In this document: piece by piece, positions 7,604-17,628 of the stretch
Numbering within the stretch: the first letter of the stretch is position 1
How the letters are laid out: each line of letters starts with the position of its first letter
Assembly (NCBI GenBank): GCA_963633805.1
Contig: CAVGZD010000001.1
Span: 78,622-142,621 of the forward strand
Reading direction: 5' to 3'
Source of the DNA: Anaerotignum_A sp963633805
GTDB taxonomy: Bacteria > Bacillota > Clostridia > Lachnospirales > Anaerotignaceae
Length of the DNA stretch: 64,000 nt
Program-made: the position numbers and the translations under genes
The notes under the pieces: model-generated
Database searches by the model: none
Told to the model about the DNA's origin: nothing
Seen by the model: only the letters and a program-made list of their open reading frames with translations

Positions 7604-9997
7604 ATGTTATTGAATCCGGGTACTGTCCTGAGCGGCAGGTACGAAATCACAGAAAAAATCGGCTCCGGCGGCATGGCGGTCGTCTATCGCGGGAAGGATA
7701 AAAAGCTCGATCGCTATGTGACGATCAAGGTTCTGCGGGAGGAATTTATCGGGGATGAGGATTTTATCGGGCGTTTCCGTTCGGAGGCCTGTTCGGCGGC
7801 GCGGCTGTCCCATCCGAATATCGTGCGCGCCTATGATGTGGGCGATGACGGGAATATCCACTATATCGTTATGGAATATATCCATGGGGATACGTTGAAA
7901 AAAGCCATCAAGGAGAAGGCTCCCTTCGATTCCCGCTCGACCATCAATGTGGCGATCCAGATTGCCTCGGCACTGTCTCAGGCGCACAAAAGCCACATCA
8001 TACATAGAGACATCAAGCCCCAGAACATACTGGTGGGGACGGACGGCGTGGTAAAGGTGACGGATTTCGGCATTGCCAGAGCTGCGACCGCTTCTACCAT
8101 GACTACAACCGCAAATGCCGCAGGCTCTGTGCATTATTTTTCACCGGAGCAGGCACGCGGCGGCTATGTGGATGAAAAGAGCGACATTTATTCCCTCGGG
8201 ATCACGATGTTTGAGATGATCACGGGCGTTCTGCCCTTTCAGGGGAACAATTCCGTTTCTATCGCGCTCAAGCATATCAACGAGGAGCTGCCAGATATTC
8301 GCCAGTATAATCCGAACTGCTCCCGCTCGCTGGAGGGCATCATCAAGAAGGCGACCATGAAAAAGGCGGACGAACGCTATGCCAGTATCGATCTGCTTCT
8401 GGCGGATCTGATCCGCGCCAGAGCGGACATCGCAACGGCAACACCCGCACCCCCTGCCGTGCGCCCCAGACGGGCGGCGGCGCAGGCGGCAGCCCAGCAG
8501 GAGAAGCCCTTGGCGGATGCATCCAAGGTGAAGCTGCCGGAGTATCTGCCGGAGGATAACGTGCGCCAGTCCAGACGGGCAGAAGCGGAGGCTCAGCTCA
8601 GAGCCTTGCAGGAGAAGCACAAGGTGGAGACGCAGGGCGATGCGGCAAAAACGGCGCAGCCCAAAATCGAGGAAACCAAGGCGGCAGACCCCAAGGAGCT
8701 GGACTATATCCGCGGCAGACGGGCGGCGGAGGTCGGCGCGGCGAAGGAGCCCTTGGCGAGTCTTGAGAAACACAGCAAAAAGCTCTCGCTCTCCAAGGAG
8801 GATGAGTATGAGAAGGAATATGTGAAATCCGATCCGGTCAAGACCAGTAAGCGTCCCGAAAAGCCCCGCAAAAATCCCAGAGATGATGCGGAATATGACA
8901 GCGATACGGACAGAAAGGCGGAACGCAAGGTTGTTATCGCGGCAGTGGTGACGGCATTGGTGCTGATCGGCATTATCTCCGTGTTCGGTATGCGGTATAT
9001 GGGAGGTCATTTCAGCGGCATCGTTGCTTCTGAGGATAATACCATCGAGGTGCCGATGCTCATTGGCGTGCCCTACGAAGAAGCACTCAAAACGGCGGAG
9101 AATCTGGGTATCGTTCTGGTCGAAGAAGGGCAGGATTACAATAACTACTACGATGCCGGCTATATCATCTATCAATCTGCGAGCGAAGGCACGATGGTTG
9201 CGAAGGACGCGCGGATCGGCGTGAAGGTCAGTCTGGGGCTGAATACGGAGAAAATGCCGAATGTGGTCGGCATGGATGAGCAGGAAGCCATTGATGCCAT
9301 CACGAAGCTGGTCGGCAATGTTGTGAAATATGAATATGTCCATGATGATACGGTCGAGGTAGAGAAGGTCGTTGAGCAGGAGCCGGCGGCAGGCGCGGAT
9401 ATCACGGCAAAGAGCGAGATTCGCCTGAAAATCAGCAAGGGCGAGGAAAACAGCGAGGTCGTTGTGCCCAGCGTGGTTGGCTCTACGGAGGAGCAGGCAA
9501 GACGCGATCTGACCGCAGTGGGCTTGACGGTAGGCAGCGTCAGCTATGCGAACAGCGCGACGGTCGCAGAGGGGAAGGTCATCACGCAGACGATCTCCGC
9601 AAATCAGAAGGTAGCATCCGGCAGCGTGGTGAATCTGGTCGTCAGCAAAGGCGCGGAGGAGACGAAGCCGGAGGAAACGACTCCCCCCGCAGCAGAAACG
9701 CCGACTGAGACGACACCACCGCCGACCGATACGACGACGCCATTCGTAAGCCAGACTCCTGCCGAAACAACGGGTACGAAATACTTTACGATCGAGCTGC
9801 CGAGCGATGTGCGGGGCAGTGCATATGTGCGGGTTGTGAAAAATGATGCGGATGGCGCGTACCCCGTTGTGGATGAATACCGCGATGCGTCGGAATTCCC
9901 CTATAGCGTTTCCATAACGGGCAGGGGCAGCGGCAGCGTGACCTGCTATATCAATGATGTGCAGCAGTGGTCGCAGAATGTAAATTTCTCAGAGTGA
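7604..9997 (+). CDS. prkC: PASTA-domain Ser/Thr protein kinase (PrkC/StkP type)
   Basis: Transmembrane eukaryotic-like kinase that senses muropeptides and controls growth or germination. The kinase domain spans residues 8-270: glycine loop IGSGGMAVVY, HRDIKPQNIL catalytic loop, DFGIARA. A charged Ala/Lys/Glu-rich linker runs from about 290 to 440, a single membrane helix from about 442 to 466, and three PASTA repeats start near 481, 550 and 619. A Pro/Thr/Glu-rich spacer (684-722) and an extra C-terminal domain of about 70 residues close the 797-residue protein. ATG 7604 has GGGAGGT 9 bases upstream; an earlier TTG at 7574 overlaps stp and has no site. The extra C-terminal domain is longer than in B. 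subtilis PrkC (648 residues). Confidence 0.95.
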   Translation: MLLNPGTVLSGRYEITEKIGSGGMAVVYRGKDKKLDRYVTIKVLREEFIGDEDFIGRFRSEACSAARLSHPNIVRAYDVGDDGNIHYIVMEYIHGDTLKKAIKEKAPFDSRSTINVAIQIASALSQAHKSHIIHRDIKPQNILVGTDGVVKVTDFGIARAATASTMTTTANAAGSVHYFSPEQARGGYVDEKSDIYSLGITMFEMITGVLPFQGNNSVSIALKHINEELPDIRQYNPNCSRSLEGIIKKATMKKADERYASIDLLLADLIRARADIATATPAPPAVRPRRAAAQAAAQQEKPLADASKVKLPEYLPEDNVRQSRRAEAEAQLRALQEKHKVETQGDAAKTAQPKIEETKAADPKELDYIRGRRAAEVGAAKEPLASLEKHSKKLSLSKEDEYEKEYVKSDPVKTSKRPEKPRKNPRDDAEYDSDTDRKAERKVVIAAVVTALVLIGIISVFGMRYMGGHFSGIVASEDNTIEVPMLIGVPYEEALKTAENLGIVLVEEGQDYNNYYDAGYIIYQSASEGTMVAKDARIGVKVSLGLNTEKMPNVVGMDEQEAIDAITKLVGNVVKYEYVHDDTVEVEKVVEQEPAAGADITAKSEIRLKISKGEENSEVVVPSVVGSTEEQARRDLTAVGLTVGSVSYANSATVAEGKVITQTISANQKVASGSVVNLVVSKGAEETKPEETTPPAAETPTETTPPPTDTTTPFVSQTPAETTGTKYFTIELPSDVRGSAYVRVVKNDADGAYPVVDEYRDASEFPYSVSITGRGSGSVTCYINDVQQWSQNVNFSE

Positions 9998-10015
9998 TAA
10001 GGACAAGGTGAACGA

Positions 10016-10897
10016 ATGCTGGAAGGCGTGATCTTGAAAGGAATCGGCGGTTTTTATTATATCGCCGCGGAAAATGGGGTTTATGAATGCCGCGCGCGGG
10101 GCATCTTCCGCAAGGAGGGGATTCGCCCGACGGTGGGCGATGCCGTGCGGATCTCCGTGCTGGATGAGGAAAAGAAGAAGGGCAGTCTGGATGAGATTCT
10201 GCCCAGAAGGAACGAGCTGATTCGCCCGCGGGTCGCCAATGTGGATCAGGCGGTGATCGTTTTTGCGGCGAAAAGTCCGAATATGAATCTCGATTTGCTC
10301 GATCGATTTTTGCTTTTGGCAGAGGAACAGGCGCTGGATATTGTGATTGTGATCAATAAGATCGATCTGGACAAAAAGGAACGCTATGCAGAGGCGGCAG
10401 AGCGCTATCGTGGGGCGGGCTATCCCGTGATCTGCACAAGCGTGGAAAAGGGCGAAGGGATCGCGGAGCTGCGGCAGGCATTGGAGCACAAAATTTCCGT
10501 ATTTGCCGGACCGTCCGGTGTGGGGAAAAGCAGTCTGCTCAATGCCGCCTTTCCCGCGCTGGAGCTGAATACCGGCGCAATCAGCGAGAAGATACAGCGC
10601 GGCAAGCATACTACCCGCCATGCGGAGCTGATCCAAGTGGCGGAGGATGGCTATATTGTGGATTCGCCGGGCTTTACCTCCCTGCTTCTGAGCCATATCC
10701 CCTCGGAAAAGCTGCAATATTATTTCCGCGAATTTGAGCCGTTCCGACAGGATTGCTATTACAACGGCTGTATGCATATCAATGAGCCGGACTGCGCGGT
10801 CAAGGCGGCAGTGGAGAAGGAAATCTCCCCCGACCGCTACGCGCGCTATGTTTCGCTGTATCAGGAATTGAAGGAAGACGAGGAAAGGAGACGCTGA
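10016..10897 (+). CDS. rsgA: Ribosome small-subunit maturation GTPase RsgA (YjeQ)
   Basis: Circularly permuted GTPase that checks late 30S subunit assembly. The order is N-terminal OB fold (residues 1-65), G4 NKIDLD, then G1 GPSGVGKSSLLN near residues 164-175, G3 DSPGFTSL, and a C-terminal zinc finger with CYYNGCMHINEPDC. Length is 293 residues, typical. It lies 18 bases after prkC and 2 bases before rpe. In several Firmicutes RsgA is a PrkC substrate, which fits the clustering (family knowledge, not shown here). Confidence 0.96.
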   Translation: MLEGVILKGIGGFYYIAAENGVYECRARGIFRKEGIRPTVGDAVRISVLDEEKKKGSLDEILPRRNELIRPRVANVDQAVIVFAAKSPNMNLDLLDRFLLLAEEQALDIVIVINKIDLDKKERYAEAAERYRGAGYPVICTSVEKGEGIAELRQALEHKISVFAGPSGVGKSSLLNAAFPALELNTGAISEKIQRGKHTTRHAELIQVAEDGYIVDSPGFTSLLLSHIPSEKLQYYFREFEPFRQDCYYNGCMHINEPDCAVKAAVEKEISPDRYARYVSLYQELKEDEERRR

Positions 10898-10899
10898 AT

Positions 10900-11568
10900 A
10901 TGAACTATCATCTTGCGCCCTCCGCGCTTTCTGCCGATTTTGGCAGGGCTGCGGAGCAGCTGGATTTATTGGAACGTGCCGGGGTGACGTATCTGCATCT
11001 GGATGTGATGGACGGGATGTTTGTGCCGAATATTTCCTTCGGCATGCCCGTGATCGCGAGCCTGCGCAAATGCAGCAAAATGCTTTTTGATGTGCATTTG
11101 ATGATCGTCGAACCGGAGCGATATATTGCGGATTTTCGCAAGGCTGGGGCAGACTTCATCTGCTTCCATCTGGAGGCGACGAAGGATCCTGCCGCTGTGC
11201 TTGCGCAGATCGAGGAAACAGGCGCGAAGGCGGCAATCGCCATCAAGCCGAAAACGCCCGTGGAGGCGGTCAAGCCGTATCTTGCGGATGCGGATATGAT
11301 ACTGGTGATGACGGTCGAGCCTGGCTTCGGCGGGCAGAAATTTATGCAGGATATGATGCCGAAGGTGCGTCAGCTTGCGACATGGCGGGAGGAGCTTGGG
11401 CTTTCCTATGATATTGAGGTGGACGGCGGCATTGCGATGGATACCGTGCGCACGGCGATGGATGCGGGCGCGAATGTGCTTGTGGCAGGCTCGGCAGTGT
11501 TCGGCAAGGCGGACATTGCGGCGGCGGCAGAGGAATATCTGAAAATTTTTGAGGAGTATGCAAAATGA
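10900..11568 (+). CDS. rpe: Ribulose-phosphate 3-epimerase
   Basis: Pentose phosphate enzyme converting ribulose-5-P to xylulose-5-P. The TIM-barrel signatures are LHLDVMDGMFVPNISFG (metal ligands His/Asp), DVHLMI, MTVEPGFGGQKFM and VDGGI. Length is 222 residues, standard. The start follows AGGAGACGC within the end of rsgA, and the last codons overlap the thiN start (ATGA), so both are translationally coupled. Confidence 0.96.
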   Translation: MNYHLAPSALSADFGRAAEQLDLLERAGVTYLHLDVMDGMFVPNISFGMPVIASLRKCSKMLFDVHLMIVEPERYIADFRKAGADFICFHLEATKDPAAVLAQIEETGAKAAIAIKPKTPVEAVKPYLADADMILVMTVEPGFGGQKFMQDMMPKVRQLATWREELGLSYDIEVDGGIAMDTVRTAMDAGANVLVAGSAVFGKADIAAAAEEYLKIFEEYAK

Positions 11569-12203
11569 AAGTGATACTTTTTGCGGGAGCGAAGATCGAA
11601 AATTATGACTTTTGCAGGGAATACCTGACGGGCGCGGACGCGATTATCTGCTGTGATGCGGGGATGCAGCATACAAAGGCGCTGGGTGTTGACCCGGACT
11701 ATATCGTGGGGGATTTTGACTCCGTTCGCCCGGAGGTTCTGGAGGAATATCGGCAAAAAAATATCCCTTTTCGTCAGTTCCCGACCAGAAAAAATGAAAC
11801 GGATATGGAGCTTGGCATATTCCTTGCGCTGGAATTGGGCGCGGATGATCTGATCCTCTTTGGCGGTATTGGCGACCGTTTCGACCATACCCTTGCCAAT
11901 GCGCATTATCTGCTTTCGCTCTTGAAAAAGGGCGTGCGTGCGCGGCTGGTGAATGAGAAAAACTGCGTGGAGCTGATTGATCGGCACTTGACGATTCGTG
12001 GCAAGGTGGGCGAAATTATTTCGACCATTCCGCTCTCCATGGAGGTCAAAGGGATTACGCTGCGGGGCTTTTCCTATCCGCTGACGGATTTTGATCTGGC
12101 GCTGGATGATGATTATATCGCCGTCAGCAATGTGCTGGCTGAGGAAACGGCGGAAATCGATATCCGGGAGGGCTATCTGTTCGTGATCCGCGCGAAGGAT
12201 TGA
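11565..12203 (+). CDS. thiN: Thiamine pyrophosphokinase
   Basis: Makes thiamine pyrophosphate from thiamine and ATP. Conserved blocks are ICCDAGMQHTKALGVDPDYI followed by VGDFDSV, the KNETDMELGI motif, and FGGIGDRFDHTLANAHYLL; the C-terminal thiamine-binding beta domain is present. Length is 212 residues, normal. It overlaps rpe by four bases and ends the operon at a clear terminator. Confidence 0.95.
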   Translation: MKVILFAGAKIENYDFCREYLTGADAIICCDAGMQHTKALGVDPDYIVGDFDSVRPEVLEEYRQKNIPFRQFPTRKNETDMELGIFLALELGADDLILFGGIGDRFDHTLANAHYLLSLLKKGVRARLVNEKNCVELIDRHLTIRGKVGEIISTIPLSMEVKGITLRGFSYPLTDFDLALDDDYIAVSNVLAEETAEIDIREGYLFVIRAKD

Positions 12204-12214
12204 GGCAGATTTTA

Positions 12215-12255
12215 CGGGCAGGACTGTTGGATTGGATGGTTCTGCCTGTTTTTTT
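12215..12255 (+). terminator. Rho-independent terminator after thiN
   Basis: A 10-bp stem pairs CGGGCAGGAC with GTTCTGCCTG (two G-T pairs) around a 14-base loop and is followed by seven T residues. It ends the rsmB-thiN operon. Confidence 0.85.
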
Positions 12256-12264
12256 GACTTATTT

Positions 12265-12294
12265 TTGACTTATGGGGCAGGGATGTGATAAAAT
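12265..12294 (+). promoter_or_regulatory. Putative promoter of lepA
   Basis: TTGACT at 12265-12270 and TAAAAT at 12289-12294 are spaced by 18 bases, directly after the thiN terminator. A second TTGACT at 12254-12259 is too far away to use the same -10. Confidence 0.6.
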
Positions 12295-12330
12295 AGGTCG
12301 GAACGGACGAAAAATGGCAGGAGGAGCACT

Positions 12331-14142
<1,812 letters not shown>

Positions 14143-14239
14143 GGCGCATTCAGGATGTATGTTTAGGGCGCATATCTGACTCTGTTTCGATTTGATTTCG
14201 GGCGAGGGGGCTTGCCCGTCGGAGCGGCAAAATGAAAAG

Positions 14240-14268
14240 AGGACGGGCTCCCGTAAGAATCGGGAACT
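14240..14268 (+). terminator. Rho-independent terminator after lepA
   Basis: The stem pairs AGGACGGGCTCCCG with CGGGAACTCGTCCT around a 7-base loop and runs into five Ts. A second, smaller GC hairpin lies just upstream near 14200-14220. The 212 bases between lepA and the convergent acetyltransferase hold nothing else recognisable. Confidence 0.8.
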
Positions 14269-14354
14269 CGTCCTTTTTGGCATTCAGATGGGAGAAAACA
14301 TGACTTTTTGTGCATGCTGCATCACAAAACGCAGGCGGAGCAGTGCGAAAAAAA

Positions 14355-14810
14355 TCATTTTTCGGAGCTGTCCCGGCAATTTTTCACCAGAATATGCGCG
14401 TTGATCCGAAATCTGTATTTTTCATAGAGATGGATGTCGGCATTTCCATCAACGACCTTGACCTCAATGCGATGCACGTCGCGACGGTCAAATGTCTGCA
14501 TCGCCCAATCCATCAGGGCACGCCCAAAGCCCATCCCCCTGTATCCCTCCTGCACCACAAGATAGTCCAATTTGCCGTTGGTATCGCAGAAATCGACTTT
14601 GCAGAAGCCAACAACGCGCTCCCCATCCTCCGCAACGGCGATGAGAGAGCTTTTCCGCGCGAGGGCATCCGCAAAAAGCTGCAGGGTTTCCTCATAGGGG
14701 CGGCTGGGATATTCCTCCTTGAAATGGGTGGAAACAGCGTTATGATATTTGGCTAAGGTGCGCAGGCACGCGTCCAATTTTTGCACTTCCCCTGTCGTGA
14801 TCTCTCGCAT
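14355..14810 (-). CDS. GNAT-family N-acetyltransferase
   Basis: Acetyl-CoA-dependent N-acetyltransferase; substrate not identifiable. The family's acetyl-CoA loop is seen as QEGYRGMGFGRALMDW near residues 86-101, preceded by a beta-strand LDYLVV, and the C-terminal strand is HLYEKYRFRI. Length is 151 residues, about the usual GNAT size. The ATG at 14810 has GGAGGTG five bases upstream. It is convergent with lepA and is the last of several minus-strand small genes. Confidence 0.85.
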   Translation of the reverse strand: MREITTGEVQKLDACLRTLAKYHNAVSTHFKEEYPSRPYEETLQLFADALARKSSLIAVAEDGERVVGFCKVDFCDTNGKLDYLVVQEGYRGMGFGRALMDWAMQTFDRRDVHRIEVKVVDGNADIHLYEKYRFRINAHILVKNCRDSSEK

Positions 14811-14840
14811 ATTGCACCTCCGATACAGACACCCTGCGGC

Positions 14841-15161
14841 TTACTCAATGGGTTTCTCCTTGTTCTTCTTTTTGAGAAAATTTGCCGCAGCCCAGATGCC
14901 CCAGCCAATGCCGCACATTAGCAGCATCAGTCCGGTGAAAATGCCGAAAAGGGCGTAGCCGAGACTGTCCCAGCCGGTGTGTGCGGCAACCTGTGCGACA
15001 AAAAACAGCGTTGCTGCGCAAAGCAGAGTCACGGGCAGAAGGCGAAACAAGCGCCTTTTTGCCTTGAAGCAGAGCAAAAGCTGGATTGGCAAAAAGATCA
15101 AAATGGAAAGCCACAAAACAAGGTTTGTCAACTCGATATCGCCTGTCCATGCATCAAACAT
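14841..15161 (-). CDS. Small integral membrane protein, unknown function
   Basis: A 106-residue protein with three predicted membrane helices (LVLWLSILIFLPIQLLLC, LLPVTLLCAATLFFVAQVAA, and LFGIFTGLMLLMCGIGWGIW) and a basic Lys-rich tail (LKKKNKEKP). The ATG is preceded by AAGGGGATGAAG. It lies 30 bases upstream of the acetyltransferase on the same strand and may be cotranscribed. No family recognised. Confidence 0.65.
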   Translation of the reverse strand: MFDAWTGDIELTNLVLWLSILIFLPIQLLLCFKAKRRLFRLLPVTLLCAATLFFVAQVAAHTGWDSLGYALFGIFTGLMLLMCGIGWGIWAAANFLKKKNKEKPIE

Positions 15162-15294
15162 ATCTTCATCCCCTTCATACCATTTCGATTTTACAGCACG
15201 ATGAAAAAGGCGAGCTTCTCAGCACAGAGAATATGTATTTATCAAAAGCATCTCTTATCATGCTTTCAATTTGATGCTATATCGCGCAGAGGAA

Positions 15295-15531
15295 TCAAGT
15301 GGATGAGCTCTGTAGCTTTTCTTCAAGTTCCTTTACCTTCTTTTCCAGATGCTCTATTCGTTCTTCCTGCGTGATAAACGCATAGGCTACCACTGAAATG
15401 ATGAATGCACAGGCGGCAGTGGCAATAAAGTAGTGTTTATTGAAATCAAAAAGTCTCCATCCGCCGCAGAATAAAAAGATGTAGCATAGTATCAAAATGA
15501 TTGTATACATTTTTATGAATTTTATTTTCAC
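15295..15531 (-). CDS. Small membrane protein with C-terminal coiled coil
   Basis: A 78-residue protein with two hydrophobic helices (YTIILILCYIFLFCGGW and FIATAACAFIISVVAYAFI) and a heptad-like charged tail (RIEHLEKKVKELEEKLQ) typical of a short coiled coil. The start is GTG at 15531 with GGAGG about 7 bases upstream. No known function. Base composition is more AT-rich than the housekeeping genes, which may indicate a recent arrival. Confidence 0.6.
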   Translation of the reverse strand: MKIKFIKMYTIILILCYIFLFCGGWRLFDFNKHYFIATAACAFIISVVAYAFITQEERIEHLEKKVKELEEKLQSSST

Positions 15532-15588
15532 TTATGATCCTCCATAAATTCTCATTTTGCCATGCTCTGCCAAGGCGCCGGGCGGCAT

Positions 15589-15825
15589 TTATGCCTTGTT
15601 GATGTTATTCGTATACATAGACGCATCTACGATGATCCGCTTGCATTTCGGGCAGCAATCACTCTCTATGTGATGCGGGGAAAGCATCGCCTGGTTCAGA
15701 TGCAGAGCATAGCTCTCGTCCGTCCCCGGCACTAATGTCAGCGTATGTTTTTTCGTACTCCACAGGGTCATCCCGCAATTCAGATAGCCATGTATCATTT
15801 CGATCTCACAATAAGGACACTTCAT
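15589..15825 (-). CDS. Small zinc-ribbon protein (DUF6487-like)
   Basis: A 78-residue protein with two CxxC knuckles: MKCPYCEIEM at the N-terminus and DCCPKCKRIIVD near the C-terminus, enclosing the conserved-looking MIHGYL and WST blocks. This pattern fits the short PF20097/DUF6487 zinc-ribbon family, whose function is unknown. I chose ATG 15825, because the first Cys pair immediately follows it and AGGTG lies just upstream; an in-frame ATG at 15870 adds 15 unrelated residues. Confidence 0.65.
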   Translation of the reverse strand: MKCPYCEIEMIHGYLNCGMTLWSTKKHTLTLVPGTDESYALHLNQAMLSPHHIESDCCPKCKRIIVDASMYTNNINKA

Positions 15826-16032
15826 GTTGACACCTACGTAAATTTCAGTATTGGTTTCATTATATCGCATTTTCCGCGGCAGTCAAAGTGGAATTTTGAA
15901 AGACGCTTGTATTTCACCATGTCGTGTGATACCATTGGCATATACCCTCGATGAAAAAGGGCGCAGGCGGATCACAACGCGTCTGCCGAGCCGCTTTGGG
16001 GAATGGATTTTATGAGCAAGGGGGAGTTTGGG

Positions 16033-16311
16033 ATGGAAATAAATAAGGCATTTGAATGGATCGCGATTTTGTTGGCGTTGGGCTTTTTCATTGCATCATA
16101 CTATGTTTTGGAAACAAAGGCGCCGTCCATCACTGAACTGAGTGAGGCGCGGAATATGCTGTATTGGTATCGCGTTTCGCTGAAGCTGCGCTTTGTTGGG
16201 GGAATCTTGCTGCTTGCGTTTGGGTCATACAGATTGTATTTTTCCCTTCGGGGCAAGAATATGCTTTCCGGTGCTTCGAATGCATCTGATCGAAAGCATA
16301 CAGATCAATAA
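16033..16311 (+). CDS. Small two-helix membrane protein, unknown function
   Basis: A 92-residue protein with two membrane segments (WIAILLALGFFIASYYVL and LRFVGGILLLAFGSYRLYF) separated by a polar loop. ATG 16033 follows an AGGGGGAG site; an in-frame ATG at 16003 is less well placed. A terminator-like hairpin follows. No family recognised. Confidence 0.55.
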   Translation: MEINKAFEWIAILLALGFFIASYYVLETKAPSITELSEARNMLYWYRVSLKLRFVGGILLLAFGSYRLYFSLRGKNMLSGASNASDRKHTDQ

Positions 16312-16323
16312 AGCGAATTTTTG

Positions 16324-16363
16324 CTCCGTCAGACCCCTTTTTGGAAGGGGCGGCGGAGTTTTT
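16324..16363 (+). terminator. Rho-independent terminator
   Basis: A two-part stem, CTCCG with CGGAG and CCCCTT with AAGGGG, is followed by five Ts. It ends the small membrane-protein transcript. Confidence 0.7.
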
Positions 16364-16515
16364 CTGCAAAGCTGCCGCATTTCTGCCCGACGGTCGGCGC
16401 GATCGAAAATTCAGAAAAAATTAAGAAATGGAAGTGTAGCATTTCGCTATGTTTTATGGTAAAATCTGCGAAACAGGATTGTATCGTTAGTCATACAAGG
16501 GAAAGGGTGAAGGCT

Positions 16516-17325
16516 ATGAAGAAAAGATGAATTGGGTACGGGATGGCGCTGCTTATGCTTTGCGCATCCAGCATCCCCGCACTGGCGCAGGATTATGTCA
16601 AAAACGCAGGCGCAACGCTGCGCCCGGATTACAAAATCGTCATTGATGGACAAAGCATGAATTTTAAGCGTTACGATGGCTCGCCGGCGTTTGCGCTGGT
16701 CTATGAGGATGCGACCTATCTGCCCCTGCGCGCGATTGGGGAAACGCTGGGCAGAAACGTAAACTGGGACGAAAAGACGAAAACCATCACGCTGGCGGGG
16801 GAGAGAACGACATCGACAAGCTCCGGCAGCGCGGCGACAGGCAGGAAGCAGGAGGTCACGGTGCAGGTGCGCCCGGATTTCAATATCGTCATCGACGGCA
16901 CGGAGCGGCAGTTTACGACATCCTCCGGAAAAAGCATCTATCCGCTGCTCTATGATGGCTCGACCTATCTGCCTCTACGCGCGATCGGGCAGATTATGAA
17001 CAAGACTGTTGCGTGGAACCAGAACAACAAAACGATCACGCTGACGAGCGGTTCTTCCTCTACGGTGACGGATGCGGACAGCTTCACGGATGCAAGCCAG
17101 CAGCCGTCTGCGGGCGATATCGGCGCGGAGAAGGCAAAGCAGATCGCGCTGAATCATGCCGGGCTGGCGGAATCTCAGGTGTATGCGCTCAAGACGGATA
17201 TGGATTGGGATAATGGTCGGAAGGAGTATGAGGTGGAATTCAAAGCAGGCGGCATGGAATACGATTACGAGATCGATGCCGCAAACGGCACGATCCTGAA
17301 AGCTGACAAGGAGTACGATGGTTAA
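16516..17325 (+). pseudogene. Secreted stalk-domain (CuAO N-terminal-like) and PepSY protein with a stop in its signal peptide
   Basis: The product has two tandem copper-amine-oxidase N-terminal-like 'stalk' repeats, each ending TYLPLRAIG...W....KTITL (about residues 25-85 and 105-165 of the full reading), followed by a PepSY-type domain (EKAKQIALNHAG to DAANGTILKADKEYDG). The natural start is ATG 16516, with a ribosome site, reading MKKR and then TGA at 16528-16530. The frame continues as IGYGMALLMLCASSIPALAQ, the hydrophobic core and cleavage site of a signal peptide. Translation could restart at ATG 16543, but without the basic n-region. Either this is a nonsense mutant or a sequence error; the rest of the frame is intact. 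An extended -10 (TGG TAAAAT, near 16457-16465) precedes it. Confidence 0.75.
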
Positions 17326-17348
17326 GATATAGTGATTTGGTGCAATGT

Positions 17349-17395
17349 GCCCATTTTGCGGGATAGGGGAATCTATCGGCAGGATGGGCTTTTTT
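17349..17395 (+). terminator. Rho-independent terminator
   Basis: GCCCAT pairs with ATGGGC, with an inner GGATAG/CTATC stem, followed by six Ts. It ends the stalk-domain gene. The 150 bases from here to the next promoter show nothing recognisable. Confidence 0.75.
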
Positions 17396-17550
17396 CGTCT
17401 CTGAAAAGGCATTCCCGCGTTCCGCGATTTCGTTTTATGCAGGATCTCTTCTGTGATCGATCGGCATGACTGCGCCGCGTCCCTCTATTTTGGCGCAAAT
17501 TCTCTTCAAAATGTATCCTTCGGAGATGCTTAGCCATTCCGACCGAAAGC

Positions 17551-17579
17551 TTGACAGAAATTCCGATTCAAAATATACT
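17551..17579 (+). promoter_or_regulatory. Consensus sigma-A promoter of the spoIID-like gene
   Basis: TTGACA at 17551-17556 and TATACT at 17574-17579 are spaced by exactly 17 bases. The position rules out any start codon before about 17586 and supports TTG 17629 as the start. A housekeeping-type promoter is unlike the sigma-E promoter of true spoIID. Confidence 0.8.
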
Positions 17580-17628
17580 GAAGGAAGCGTATTTGGAAAA
17601 AATCGCTGACGGAACAGGGGGAATAAAA

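Noticed and set aside
17551..17628. ATG-like upstream extension of the spoIID-like gene
   Set aside because: It overlaps the -35/-10 promoter, so it could not be in the transcript; TTG 17629 has AGGGGGA and begins a clear signal peptide.
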